Source of the DNA: Rhizobiaceae bacterium | Lineage (GTDB): Bacteria > Pseudomonadota > Alphaproteobacteria > Rhizobiales > Rhizobiaceae | Assembly: GCA_019635695.1 (NCBI GenBank) | Contig: JAHBYZ010000004.1 | Location: 111,717-175,716, forward strand | Length of the DNA: 64,000 bases | Direction of reading: 5' to 3' | Shown here: piece after piece, positions 48,512 through 58,168 of the stretch | Layout of the letters: each line of letters begins with the position of its first letter | How positions within the stretch are numbered: position 1 is the first letter of the stretch | Notes under the pieces: model-generated | The model's database searches: none | What the model saw: only the letters and a program-made list of their open reading frames with translations | What the model was told of the DNA's origin: nothing | Position numbers and translations under genes: made by a program

Positions 48512-49663
48512 ATGCCTGTCCACCTGTCCCGCCGCGGCGACGCCGAGCCATTCCATGCGATGGACGTGCTTGCCGAGGCGAACCGGCTGCGCGCCGCGGG
48601 CCGCGACGTGATCTCGCTCGCCGTGGGGCAGCCGTCCGACGCCGCGCCGCGAGCCGTGCGCGAGGCGGCGGGCCGCCTGCTGGCCAATGGCGTTGCGGGC
48701 TACACCGACACGCTCGGCATCGCGCCGCTGCGCGCGGCAATCGCACGCCACTACGGCGAACACTACGGGCTCGACGTGCCGACCTCGCGCATCGCGGTGA
48801 CCACCGGGTCTTCGGCCGGTTTCAACCTTGCGTTCCTCGCACTCTTCGACGCCGGCGACCGCGTGGCGATCGCTTCGCCCGGCTATCCCGCCTACCGCAA
48901 CATCATGCGCGCGCTCGGCATCGACGTGGTCGAGATCGAGGACGGCGCGGAAGGACACCTGACGGCGGCCGGGCTGGCCGCTGCGCACCGAGACGCACCG
49001 CTCAGGGGCGTGCTGTTCGCCAGCCCGGCCAACCCCACCGGTGCGGTGATTCCGGAAGAAGAGGTGCGGGCGATCCTCGCATTCGCGCGCGAGGCCGGCA
49101 TCTCGGTGATCTCCGACGAGATCTACCACCGGCTTTCCTATGAGAAGCCCGACTTTTCCGCGCTTTCGGCGGACCCCGACGTAACGGTCATAAACTCGTT
49201 TTCGAAATACTACTGCATGACCGGCTGGCGCGTCGGCTGGATGGTGCTGCCGGAGGCGCTGGTGCGGCAGGTCGAGCGGGTGGCCCAAAGCCTCTACATC
49301 TCGGCGCCGGCGATCTCGCAGGCCGGAGCGGTCGAGGCGTTCGGCGCGACGCAGGAACTCGAGGGGGTCAAGGACCGCTATCGCGAGAACCGCGCGCTGC
49401 TGATGCGCCGCCTGCCGGAGCTCGGTCTGCCGCTCGCCGCACCGATGGACGGTGCGTTCTACGCCTATTGCGACGTGACCAGGCATTCCAATGACAGCAT
49501 GGATTTTGCGAAACGCATGCTGGCCGATGCGTTTGTCGCGGCGACGCCGGGTCGCGATTTCGACGTGCAGCAGGGCCATCGCACGATGCGGTTCTCCTAT
49601 GCCGGGTCTCCGGCCGAAATGACCGAGGCGCTGCGTCGCATCGAGCATTGGCTGGGTCGTTGA
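48512..49663 (+). CDS. Class I/II pyridoxal-phosphate aminotransferase
   Basis: 383 residues. Fold type I: SLAVGQPSDAAPRAV near residue 33, SPANPTGAVIPEEEV near 172, the PLP lysine K232 in INSFSKYYCMTGWRVGW and the substrate arginine in TMRFSYAGS near 362. Probably an aspartate- or aromatic-type enzyme; substrate not predictable. ATG 48512 has CGGAG 6 bp upstream. Divergent from the M48 operon, the same position as in other Rhizobiales. Confidence 0.9.
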   Translation: MPVHLSRRGDAEPFHAMDVLAEANRLRAAGRDVISLAVGQPSDAAPRAVREAAGRLLANGVAGYTDTLGIAPLRAAIARHYGEHYGLDVPTSRIAVTTGSSAGFNLAFLALFDAGDRVAIASPGYPAYRNIMRALGIDVVEIEDGAEGHLTAAGLAAAHRDAPLRGVLFASPANPTGAVIPEEEVRAILAFAREAGISVISDEIYHRLSYEKPDFSALSADPDVTVINSFSKYYCMTGWRVGWMVLPEALVRQVERVAQSLYISAPAISQAGAVEAFGATQELEGVKDRYRENRALLMRRLPELGLPLAAPMDGAFYAYCDVTRHSNDSMDFAKRMLADAFVAATPGRDFDVQQGHRTMRFSYAGSPAEMTEALRRIEHWLGR

Positions 49664-49690
49664 GCGGCTGAATCACACGGGGAGGGGAGA

Positions 49691-50521
49691 ATGCAGCCAC
49701 ACAAGAGGATTGCCGTTTCGAGCTGGTCGGTGCACCGGCTGCTGGGGACGACACACCCGCACGATCTCGGCACGGATGCCATTGGCCGTCGCGAGGAGAC
49801 TTTTGGCCCCGCGCGGATCGACCTTCTGGATCTGCCCGCGCTGGTCGCACAGCACAGCGTAGGCCGGCTGGAGCTATGCTCGTTCCACCTGCCGTCGCGC
49901 GAGCCGGCCTATCTTGCCGAGATGAAGGCCGCATGTGCGAGCGCCGGGGTGATACTTCAGACGTTGCTGATAGAGGCCGGCGACCTGAGCGATCCCGCGA
50001 CCGCCGAGCGCGACCGGCGCTGGATCGGCGGCTGGGTGGACGTTGCGGCAGGGCTGGGCGCGGAGAATGCGCGCATCATAGCCGGCAAGCAGAAGCCGAC
50101 GGCGGAAGCGCTGGCGCTGTCGGCGAAGAACCTGCGGCAGCTTGCGGACGACCATGCGGGCTCGCCGGTGCGGCTGGTGACGGAGAATTGGTTCGCGCTG
50201 CTGCCGTCGCCGAGGGAGGTGCACCAACTTCTCGACGCCGCCGAGGGGCGGATCGGGCTGAACGGCGATTTCGGGAACTGGACAGGGCCGGGCAAATACG
50301 AGGCGCTGGCCGCCATCTTCGGCCGCGCCTCGATCTGCCACGCCAAGGCGAGCTTTGCCGGCGGAGCGATGGACGCGGAAGATTACGGACGCTGTCTCGA
50401 AGCAGCAGAAGGCGCAGGCTATTCAGGGCCTTACACGCTGATCTTCGACAACGATGCTCCCGACGAATGGGCCGGCATAGCCATCGAGCGCGACTTCATC
50501 AGCCACCGCCTTACGACATGA
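49691..50521 (+). CDS. TIM-barrel sugar-phosphate isomerase/epimerase-like protein
   Basis: 276 residues of the xylose-isomerase-like AP endonuclease-2 superfamily: AVSSWSVHRLLGTTHPHDL at the N-terminus, RLELCSFHLPSREPAYL near residue 58, LVTENWFALLPSPREV near 170, and INGDFGNWTGPGKYEAL-type metal region (GLNGDFGNWTG) near 198, then ICHAKASFAGGAMD. A divalent-metal enzyme with unknown sugar substrate. It follows the aminotransferase by 27 bp, probably co-transcribed. Confidence 0.82.
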   Translation: MQPHKRIAVSSWSVHRLLGTTHPHDLGTDAIGRREETFGPARIDLLDLPALVAQHSVGRLELCSFHLPSREPAYLAEMKAACASAGVILQTLLIEAGDLSDPATAERDRRWIGGWVDVAAGLGAENARIIAGKQKPTAEALALSAKNLRQLADDHAGSPVRLVTENWFALLPSPREVHQLLDAAEGRIGLNGDFGNWTGPGKYEALAAIFGRASICHAKASFAGGAMDAEDYGRCLEAAEGAGYSGPYTLIFDNDAPDEWAGIAIERDFISHRLTT

Positions 50522-50546
50522 AAAAAGGCGCCGCTTTCGCGGCGCC
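50521..50546 (-). terminator. Rho-independent terminator of rne
   Basis: Minus strand: GGCGCCGC, loop GAAA, GCGGCGCC followed by six Ts (50546-50521), 29 bp after the rne stop. The hairpin also follows the convergent TIM-barrel gene and may act both ways. Confidence 0.85.
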
Positions 50547-50574
50547 TTCGATATCCGGATTTCCCCGTCGCGGC

Positions 50575-53571
50575 TCAGAAGAAGCCGCGACGCTGCCACC
50601 AGCCGCCCTTGCGCGGCGCGTCGGGCTCGGCGGTCGAGGTGACGACCGGACCGGTCGGCTTCGCGGGCTCGGGGGCGACTTCCTGCTCAGGCTCCGGCGT
50701 CGCGGCGACCTCGATAGGCTGCGTGGTTTCGGCGGCAACTGAGGCCGGCGCTTCCGCGACCGGCTCGGCGGTCGCCTCGGGCTCGGCCGCCCTCTTGCGC
50801 GAGCGCGATCGGGCGGGCTTGGCCTCGGCGGTCCCGCCGTCCTCGCTGGACGCCGCCTTCTTGCGCGAACGCCGGGCGGGCTTCTCGGCCGCATCGGCTA
50901 CAACTTCGACGGTGGCCTCGGCCGGCACTTCGGGAGCCGGCGCAGGTGCCGCGGTCTCCGCATCGGCATCGCCGTTCAGCGCGACCACATCCCCGGAAGC
51001 TTCTCCTTCCGCCGTGTCGCGGTCGGACGCACCGGCCTCGGCGAAGCCGCCATCGCCGTGACGATTGCGGCGGCCGCCGCGCTTGCCGCGCCGGCGGCGC
51101 TTGCCGTTGCCGTCGTCGCCATGCGGCTGATCGCTATCCGGCGCGGCCTGTCCTTCGGCGGCGACGCCCTCGTCATCGTCGCCGTCGTCGGCATCCGAGC
51201 CTTCATCACCGGCATCGGCCGCCACGACATCCTGCCGCGGCGCGTCGGCACCGAATGACCCATGCTCGCCGTCGCGGTCGCGACCGCCGCGGCGGCGGCG
51301 ACGTCTGCGGCGGCGACGGCCGCCTTCGCCGTCCTCGCGATCGCGCTCACGGTTCTGCTGCTGTTGCTGCGGCCGGGCCTCGGAAGCCTCGACGGCCTCC
51401 TCCTCGTCTTCAGCCTCGACCTCGACGACGTCCTCGTCCTCTGGCTCCAGGGCCGGCGGCTCGATCTGCGGCGCGGCGGGCTGGATCAGCGTGCGATCGA
51501 CCAGCGCGCCCTTGAAGATGGCGTAGTGCTGGGCGCCGACATGCTCGTCGCCTTCGATGGTGATGCTGAGGCCAAACTTGGTTTCGAGGTCGGCGAGGTT
51601 GCGGCGCTTGTGATTGAGCACGTACAGCGCCGTCGCCATCGGCGTCTTGACGGTGAGGTGATAGCGGCTGTCCTTGAGCAGGAACTCCTCGATGGCGCGC
51701 AGCACGAGCAGCGCGACGGAGGAGTCGGAACGCACATGGCCCGTGCCGCCGCAATGCGGGCAGGGCTGCATGGTCGATTCCAGCACCGAGGCGCGGATGC
51801 GCTGGCGCGACATCTCCAGCAGGCCGAAATGCGAGATGCGGCCGACCTGGATGCGGGCGCGGTCGTGCTTGAGCGCCTCCTTCATCCGGCGCTCGACGGT
51901 GCGGTTGTTGCGGCCTTCGTCCATGTCGATGAAGTCGATGACGATCAGGCCGGCAAGGTCGCGCAGCCGGAGCTGGCGCGCGACTTCATCCGCGGCTTCG
52001 AGATTGGTCTTGGTGGCGGTGTCCTCGATGTGATGCTCGCGCGTGGCGCGGCCCGAGTTCACGTCGATCGCCACCAGCGCTTCGGTCTGGTTGATGACGA
52101 TGTAGCCGCCGGATTTGAGTTGCACCGTCGGCGAGAACATCGCGTCGAGCTGGCTCTCGATGCCGTAGCGGGTGAAGATCGGCTGACTGTCGCGGTAGAG
52201 CTTCACGTTTCTGGCATGGCTCGGCATGAGCATGCGCATGAAATCCTTGGCGTCGCGATAGCCGCGTTCGCCGGCGACGATCACCTCGTCGATGTCCTTG
52301 TTGTAAAGATCGCGGATCGAGCGCTTGGTGAGCGAACCTTCCTCGTAGACGAGGGTGGGAGCGGTCGACTGCAACGTCAGGTCGCGGACCTGTTCCCACA
52401 CCCGCAGCAGATATTCGAAGTCGCGCTTGATCTCGGTCTTGGTGCGGTTCTGCCCGGCGGTGCGCAGGATGATGCCCATGCCCTCCGGCACCTGCAGGTC
52501 TTCGACCATCTCCTTCATGCGGCGACGGTCTTCGGCGCTGGTGATCTTGCGGCTGATGCCGCCGCCACGCGCGGTGTTCGGCATCAGCACCGAATAGCGG
52601 CCGGCGAGAGAGAGATAAGTGGTGAGTGCAGCACCCTTGGTGCCGCGCTCTTCCTTGACGACCTGCACCAGCATCACCTGCCGGCGTTTGATGACTTCCT
52701 GGATCTTGTATTCGCGGCGACGGTGGCGCACGCGCGGCGCGGCCGCTTCTTCCATCGCATCGGCGCCGCCGACGATCTCGACGTGCTCTTCCTCTTCTTC
52801 CTCGTCGTCGGCTTCTTCTTGACCGGCCTCATCGTGGCCGGCTTCGACATCGTGAGCCGGTTCGCCGGCATCCGAGGTCATGTCGGCGGGAACATCGTGC
52901 GGGCCGGCTTCGGGAATCGTATCGCCTGCCAGCACCTCGTCCGTCACAGCCGCCGAGTGCTCGGCAACCGGCGCGCCTTCATCCACGTGGTCCGCAGGGG
53001 CGGCGGTGTCGATATGCGGCTCGAATGCCGGCGCTGCGTCATTCGTCTCGATCGCGACCTCGGAGGAGAACTCGTGGGTGGTCGAGCCAGCGTCTTGAAC
53101 CGTGTCCTGCGTCGCCTCGGCGACGAAGGCTGCTTCATCGCCGCCGGTAGGGGCGGCCGCATTGTTGGCAACCGGTTCGCTGCGGCGGGTCGAATCGCCG
53201 CGACGGCGCGCGCCCCGGTCGCGGTGGCGACCGCGGCGGCGGTTCGATTTGCGCTCGTGCTCGTCTTCCTCGTCGCGATGAGCGCGCGCTTCGTCTTCGA
53301 GCAGCGCCTGCCGATCGGCGGTCGGGATCTGATAGTAGTCAGGGTGGATTTCCGAGAACGCCAGGAAGCCGTGGCGGTTGCCGCCATATTCGACGAAAGC
53401 GGCTTGCAGCGACGGCTCAACGCGCGTCACTTTGGCGAGATAGATATTGCCGCGAAGCTGTTTGCGGTTGGCGGACTCGTAATCGAATTCTTCGACCCGG
53501 TTACCGCGGAGAACAACGACCCGGGTTTCTTCCGGATGGGTCGCATCGACCAGCATCTTGTTGGGCATCAT
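50575..53571 (-). CDS. rne: Ribonuclease E
   Basis: Endoribonuclease and degradosome scaffold for rRNA processing and mRNA decay. 998 residues. The S1 domain is split: FDYESANRKQLRGNIYLAKV and VEYGGNRHGFLAF lie before, REYKIQEVIKRRQ after, a roughly 195-residue Arg-rich then acidic insertion (about 92-286), a feature of alphaproteobacterial RNase E. Catalytic aspartates lie in VAIDVNSGRAT and IVIDFIDMDEGRNNR, and the zinc-link in QPCPHCGGTGHVRS near residue 605. The C-terminal 300 residues are disordered with Arg-rich RNA-binding blocks and end GGWWQRRGFF. MM start: either codon. Confidence 0.97.
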   Translation of the reverse strand: MMPNKMLVDATHPEETRVVVLRGNRVEEFDYESANRKQLRGNIYLAKVTRVEPSLQAAFVEYGGNRHGFLAFSEIHPDYYQIPTADRQALLEDEARAHRDEEDEHERKSNRRRGRHRDRGARRRGDSTRRSEPVANNAAAPTGGDEAAFVAEATQDTVQDAGSTTHEFSSEVAIETNDAAPAFEPHIDTAAPADHVDEGAPVAEHSAAVTDEVLAGDTIPEAGPHDVPADMTSDAGEPAHDVEAGHDEAGQEEADDEEEEEEHVEIVGGADAMEEAAAPRVRHRRREYKIQEVIKRRQVMLVQVVKEERGTKGAALTTYLSLAGRYSVLMPNTARGGGISRKITSAEDRRRMKEMVEDLQVPEGMGIILRTAGQNRTKTEIKRDFEYLLRVWEQVRDLTLQSTAPTLVYEEGSLTKRSIRDLYNKDIDEVIVAGERGYRDAKDFMRMLMPSHARNVKLYRDSQPIFTRYGIESQLDAMFSPTVQLKSGGYIVINQTEALVAIDVNSGRATREHHIEDTATKTNLEAADEVARQLRLRDLAGLIVIDFIDMDEGRNNRTVERRMKEALKHDRARIQVGRISHFGLLEMSRQRIRASVLESTMQPCPHCGGTGHVRSDSSVALLVLRAIEEFLLKDSRYHLTVKTPMATALYVLNHKRRNLADLETKFGLSITIEGDEHVGAQHYAIFKGALVDRTLIQPAAPQIEPPALEPEDEDVVEVEAEDEEEAVEASEARPQQQQQNRERDREDGEGGRRRRRRRRRRGGRDRDGEHGSFGADAPRQDVVAADAGDEGSDADDGDDDEGVAAEGQAAPDSDQPHGDDGNGKRRRRGKRGGRRNRHGDGGFAEAGASDRDTAEGEASGDVVALNGDADAETAAPAPAPEVPAEATVEVVADAAEKPARRSRKKAASSEDGGTAEAKPARSRSRKRAAEPEATAEPVAEAPASVAAETTQPIEVAATPEPEQEVAPEPAKPTGPVVTSTAEPDAPRKGGWWQRRGFF

Positions 53572-54208
53572 AAAGTCTCACTGGGAAGGCCCGGCGTGCG
53601 CGCGCGTGATCGCGGCGGGGGCGGGCGGTCCGATGGGTGTGGAAGGGAAGCGCGTTGCGCTGACCGGCCGATGTAAGCGGAAACGCAGCCAGGCGCGGCG
53701 AAACCGACGCGCGGAGCGGCACGAAACCGTCTTGTCGACCGTTTTGGGCGGAGAAAAATGCTGGCAATGAGCATTGCAGCATGAATTTGCGACCTTCAGC
53801 GCGTCCGGCACCGCGCCAGAAAGGGCGATACCGCGGTTGTCGCTCACGATTCTCAACGCGGGGAGGTCTTGAGCGACTAAAGGGCTCGCAAGCCCGAAGG
53901 CGTCGTGACCAGCGTCAATCCGGGTGTCCTTACAAGGGGCATCGGCCGCGAACCCGAGGAAATCCCGCCGCCTCATTCGAGGAGGGCGCGGTCCTGGGAA
54001 AAAGCCGGAAAGCCCGAACGCGGTACCACCGGAACAGTCAAACCGTCAGCAGACCCTACATACGGCCAAGCCCCCCCAATAGCAATGGTCCAACGCCCCG
54101 GCCGTCAGCCGGGGGGCCTTAAGGCCCGGAGGCGACCGTAGCCGCCGGGCCACACCGGCCGCAGAACCCAGAGGGCCGGTCAAGTTCCGTTAACCAGCCG
54201 GGGCTCTA
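53572..54208. other. 637-bp structured intergenic region between rne and amiC
   Basis: Divergent genes flank it, so it should contain the rne and amiC promoters and the long rne 5' leader typical of alphaproteobacteria. Visible structures: CCCCGGC/GCCGGGG stem at 54096-54114, the palindrome GGCCTTAAGGCC at 54115-54126, and CGGCGGCTACGG-type pairing just after. Open frames here lack family features, start context and codon pattern and are rejected. An RNA gene is possible, but I cannot assign one. It is also where the two halves of the window could be joined. Confidence 0.5.
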
Positions 54209-55477
54209 ATGCGATATGACGGCGCAGCAGGGGGCGGATTCGTGGCTCATCGCGTGCGCAAAATCCCGATCGCGGCCGCCGGGGCGCTATTTGGCGCCCT
54301 GATCTCCTTGTTTTTGGCATTTTCCGCGGCGGCAGCCGATCGGCCGGCGGCGACCGACGTGCGGTTGGCCGGCGACGATCGTCAGACCCGCCTGATCCTC
54401 GATCTCACCGACAAGGTCGACCTGTCCGTCTTTACCCTGGCATCGCCATACCGGGTGGTCGTCGACCTGCCGCAGGTCGCCTTCCGGCTCCCGGCCAAGG
54501 CCGGCGAGACCGGCCGGGGGCTGGTCAAGGCGTTCCGCTACGGCCTCGTCATGCAGGGCGGGGCGCGGGTCGTGATCGACACCAAGGGGCCGGTCCGCGT
54601 GGACAAGGCTTTCGTGCTGCCGGCGGCCGAGGGTGTGCCGGCGCGGATGGTGCTCGATCTGGTCGCGACCGATCGCGACGCTTTCATGCGCGACCTCGCG
54701 CTTGCCAACCGGCAGCGCGCCGAGCAGCGCCGAGCCGATCCGCCGCCAGCGACCATCCGCAGTGCCGGCGATCCCCGGCCGCTGATCGTCATCGACCCCG
54801 GCCATGGCGGCATCGACACCGGCACCAAGGCGGGCGCCGTGGTCGAAAAATCCATTGTGCTCGACTTCGCCACCATGCTGCGCGACCGTATGGAAAAGAG
54901 TGGCAAATACCGGGTCGCCATGACCCGCACCGACGACACCTTCATCCCGCTCGCCGGCCGCGTGAAGTTCGCGCGGCAGCGTCAGGCGGCGCTGTTCATT
55001 TCCATCCATGCCGACGCGCTGCCCAAGGGCGAGGGCGAGGCGGAAGGCGCCACCGTCTATACGCTCTCGGAAAAAGCCTCCGACGCCCAGGCGGCGCGGC
55101 TGGCCGAGGCGGAAAACCGCGCCGACGTGATCTCCGGCGTCGATCTCGCGGCGGAGCCCAACGACGTCGCCGATATCCTGATCGACCTGACCCAGCGCGA
55201 GACCAAGGCATTCTCGGCCAAGTTCGCGGCCGCTCTGGTCAACGACATGAAGCGGGTGGCGCGGATGCACAAACACCCCCTGAAGTCGGCCGGCTTTCGC
55301 GTCCTGCTGGCGCCGGACGTTCCCTCGGTTCTGCTCGAACTCGGCTATGTCTCGACCAAGGATGACCTCAAGCAACTGATGTCCGACGCCTGGCGCGCGC
55401 GCACCGCTGATTCCATCGTTCAGGCTGTCGATTCGTTCTTCGCGACCCGGCTGGCGGGCGCGAACGGCGGCAATTAA
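54209..55477 (+). CDS. amiC: N-acetylmuramoyl-L-alanine amidase AmiC type
   Basis: Cleaves the peptide from MurNAc in septal peptidoglycan so daughter cells separate. 422 residues: signal sequence, an AMIN domain at about 50-165 (TDVRLAGDDRQTRLILDLTD, PYRVVVDLPQVAF), linker, then a zinc amidase_3 domain with ligands in VIDPGHGGIDTGTKAG (about H199), FISIHADAL and VPSVLLELGYVST. The ATG at 54209 has a poor ribosome-binding site; GTG 54242, behind AGGGGG, is an equally good start. It precedes mrcA in the conserved order rne-amiC-mrcA. Confidence 0.92.
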   Translation: MRYDGAAGGGFVAHRVRKIPIAAAGALFGALISLFLAFSAAAADRPAATDVRLAGDDRQTRLILDLTDKVDLSVFTLASPYRVVVDLPQVAFRLPAKAGETGRGLVKAFRYGLVMQGGARVVIDTKGPVRVDKAFVLPAAEGVPARMVLDLVATDRDAFMRDLALANRQRAEQRRADPPPATIRSAGDPRPLIVIDPGHGGIDTGTKAGAVVEKSIVLDFATMLRDRMEKSGKYRVAMTRTDDTFIPLAGRVKFARQRQAALFISIHADALPKGEGEAEGATVYTLSEKASDAQAARLAEAENRADVISGVDLAAEPNDVADILIDLTQRETKAFSAKFAAALVNDMKRVARMHKHPLKSAGFRVLLAPDVPSVLLELGYVSTKDDLKQLMSDAWRARTADSIVQAVDSFFATRLAGANGGN

Positions 55478-55665
55478 CGGAGCGGATGCGGTGGACCGGC
55501 CTCAGTTTCAACATAAAACGGCAGGCATATCCTGCGGCAGAGCCGGTGGGATGATGGCGGGCCGGATGATCGTTGACCCGATGAAAGAGCGGATATCGCT
55601 GCCGCTGCGCTGCTCTCTGCCACGAAACCCGAGCCACTGAACCGGACGAACGGCCGGACCACTGA

Positions 55666-58137
55666 ATGAAACTCGTCTTCCGCTTTCTGGGCTTCCTGTT
55701 TGCCGCCGGGACGATCCTGTTCGTCGTCGGCGTGGCCGCGACGGCGGGCCTGCTGTGGCACTATTCCAAGGATCTGCCGGACTATTCGCAGCTCCAGGAT
55801 TACGAGCCGCCGGTGATGACGCGCGTGCATGCGGCCGATGGCTCGCTGCTCGCCGAATATGCGCGCGAGCGCCGGCTCTATCTGCCGATCCAGGCGGTGC
55901 CGAAGCTGGTGATCAATGCGTTCGTGTCGGCGGAAGACAAGAACTTCTATGAGCATGGCGGCCTCGACTTCGGCGGCATCGCCCGCGCCGGTCTCCTGTA
56001 TGTGCAGAACATGGGGTCGAGCCGCCGCCCGCAGGGCGCCTCGACCATCACCCAGCAGGTTGCCAAGAACTTCCTGCTGACCAACGAAGTGTCGTTCACG
56101 CGCAAGATCAAGGAAGCGCTGCTGGCGCTCAAGATCGAGCGCACCTACAGCAAGGACAAGATCCTCGAACTGTATCTGAACGAAATCTATCTCGGCTTCA
56201 GCGCCTACGGCATCGCCGCTGCGTCGCTGCTGTATTTCGACAAATCGGTGCACGAACTGACGATCGCGGAAGCCGCTTATCTTGCCGCGCTGCCGAAGGC
56301 GCCGAGCCTGCTCAATCCGTTCCGCGCGCGCGAGCGCGCCATCGAACGGCGCAACTACGTCATCGACCGCATGCGCGAGGACGGCAAGATCACCGCCGCC
56401 GACGCCGAGAAGGCGAAGAAGTCGCCGCTCGACGTGACCGTGCGCGGCACCGGCGCGCATATCTTTGCCGCCGAATATTTCGCCGAGGAAGTGCGCCGCG
56501 AGATCAACGAGCGCTACGGCGAGAAGAAGCTCTACGAGGGTGGCCTGTCGGTTCGCACCACGCTCGATCCGAAGCTGCAGCAACTGGCGCGGCAGGTGCT
56601 GGTCAACGGCTTCGTCAATTTCGACGAGAAGGACGGTTATCGCGGTCCGGTCAGCAAGATCGATATCGGCGGCGACTGGGGCGTGAAGCTCGCCGACGTG
56701 CGCGCGCTCAACGACGTGCAGTGGAAGCTCGCGGTGGTGCTCGAGGTCAACGACCAGACCGCGCGTATCGGCATCCAGCCGCCGCGCGAGCCGGGCGGCG
56801 GCGTCAGCAAGGCGCGCGACATCGGTCTCATTTCCGTCGATGGCGTGAAATGGGCCAAGGCCAAGGAAGGTCCGCAGCGCGGCAAGGCGATCACCAAGGT
56901 GACGCAGGTGCTCAATCCGGGCGACGTGATCTATGTCGAGCCGGCGAAGCCCGACGGCACGTTCCGCATGCGGCAGGTGCCGGAAGTCTCCGGCGCGATC
57001 GTCGCCATGGACCCGAACACCGGCCGTGTGCTCGCCATGGTCGGCGGCTTCTCGTTCGACCAGAGCCAGTTCAACCGCGCGACGCAGGCGCTGCGTCAGC
57101 CGGGTTCGTCGTTCAAGCCGTTCGTCTACGCCGCCGCGCTCGACAACGGCTATACGCCGTCGACGCAGGTGCTCGACGCGCCGCTCGAGATCGATCAGGG
57201 CGCCGGGCAGGGCGTGTGGGCGCCGCAGAACTACGAAGGCAAGTTCTATGGTCCTTCGACCTTGCGGTTCGGCATCGAACATTCGCGCAACGTGATGACC
57301 GTGCGGCTCGCGCAGGATATCGGCATGCCGATGGTCGCCGAATACGCCAAGCGGTTCGGCATCTACGACGATCTGCCGCCTTATCTGTCGTTCGCGCTCG
57401 GCGCCGGCGAAACCACGCTGCTGCGCATGGTGTCGGGCTACGCCATGCTCGACAATGGCGGCCGCCGTGTGAAGCCGACGCTGGTCGATCGCATCCAGGA
57501 TCGCTACGGCCACACCGTCTACAAGCACGACGAGCGCGAGTGCCGCGGTTGCGACGCCGACAAATGGGCGAACCAACCGGAGCCGTCGCTGGTCGACCGG
57601 CGCGAGCAGGTGCTCGACCCGATGACCGCGTATCAGATGACGTCGATGATGGAAGGCGTCGTGCAGCGCGGCACCGCCACGATCCTGCGCGAGGTCGGCA
57701 AGCCGGTGGCCGGCAAGACCGGCACCACCAACGACGAAAAGGATGCGTGGTTTATCGGCTACACGCCGGACATCGTCGTCGGCGTCTATATGGGTTACGA
57801 CAAGCCGCGCCATCTCGGTCGCGGCGCGACGGGCGGCCATCTCGCGGCGCCGATCGTCAAGGACTTCCTCAAGACCGCGCTCGCCGACAAGCCGTCGATG
57901 CCGTTCCGCGTGCCGGCCGGCATCAAGCTGATCCGCGTCGACGCCAAGACCGGCATGCGCGCCGGTCCGGAAACGGCGAAGGCGATCCTCGAAGCGTTCA
58001 AGCCCGGCACCGCGCCGCCCGACAACTATTCGGTGGTCGGCTATGGCGACGGCACCGGCGCGCCGGGCGGTGGTGGCGGCTATATCCCGCCCGATGCCGA
58101 CCGGGCGGTTCGCTCCGGCACCGGCGGGCTCTATTAG
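55666..58137 (+). CDS. mrcA: Penicillin-binding protein 1A
   Basis: Bifunctional peptidoglycan glycosyltransferase/transpeptidase. 823 residues. One N-terminal membrane helix (FLGFLFAAGTILFVVGVAAT). GT51 motifs EDKNFYEHGG (about 90) and GASTITQQVAKN (about 124). An OB-type insertion at about 320-430. Transpeptidase motifs S481-S-F-K484 in PGSSFKPFVY, SRN in EHSRNVMT and KTGTT (K684). The C-terminal tail is Pro/Gly-rich with GTAPPDNYSVVGYGDG and ends RSGTGGLY. The near-C-terminal CRGCDADKW holds two cysteines. Sequence style is closer to Bradyrhizobiaceae/Xanthobacteraceae than Phyllobacteriaceae in my judgement. Confidence 0.96.
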   Translation: MKLVFRFLGFLFAAGTILFVVGVAATAGLLWHYSKDLPDYSQLQDYEPPVMTRVHAADGSLLAEYARERRLYLPIQAVPKLVINAFVSAEDKNFYEHGGLDFGGIARAGLLYVQNMGSSRRPQGASTITQQVAKNFLLTNEVSFTRKIKEALLALKIERTYSKDKILELYLNEIYLGFSAYGIAAASLLYFDKSVHELTIAEAAYLAALPKAPSLLNPFRARERAIERRNYVIDRMREDGKITAADAEKAKKSPLDVTVRGTGAHIFAAEYFAEEVRREINERYGEKKLYEGGLSVRTTLDPKLQQLARQVLVNGFVNFDEKDGYRGPVSKIDIGGDWGVKLADVRALNDVQWKLAVVLEVNDQTARIGIQPPREPGGGVSKARDIGLISVDGVKWAKAKEGPQRGKAITKVTQVLNPGDVIYVEPAKPDGTFRMRQVPEVSGAIVAMDPNTGRVLAMVGGFSFDQSQFNRATQALRQPGSSFKPFVYAAALDNGYTPSTQVLDAPLEIDQGAGQGVWAPQNYEGKFYGPSTLRFGIEHSRNVMTVRLAQDIGMPMVAEYAKRFGIYDDLPPYLSFALGAGETTLLRMVSGYAMLDNGGRRVKPTLVDRIQDRYGHTVYKHDERECRGCDADKWANQPEPSLVDRREQVLDPMTAYQMTSMMEGVVQRGTATILREVGKPVAGKTGTTNDEKDAWFIGYTPDIVVGVYMGYDKPRHLGRGATGGHLAAPIVKDFLKTALADKPSMPFRVPAGIKLIRVDAKTGMRAGPETAKAILEAFKPGTAPPDNYSVVGYGDGTGAPGGGGGYIPPDADRAVRSGTGGLY

Positions 58138-58168
58138 CCTTCGAGAAGGTTTCAGATCATGTCGTCGC

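Noticed and set aside
51262..53676. 804-residue plus-strand frame opposite rne
   Set aside because: Entirely antisense to a confident RNase E gene; no motif.
53820..54070. RNase P RNA in the rne/amiC gap
   Set aside because: GAGGAAATCC recalls the start of rnpB, but the conserved core and the ACAGAAAACAGACC-type end were not found.
53578..54141. Open frames of 60-130 residues in the rne/amiC gap
   Set aside because: No Shine-Dalgarno, no domain and they overlap in all frames; RNA leader or promoter function fits better.
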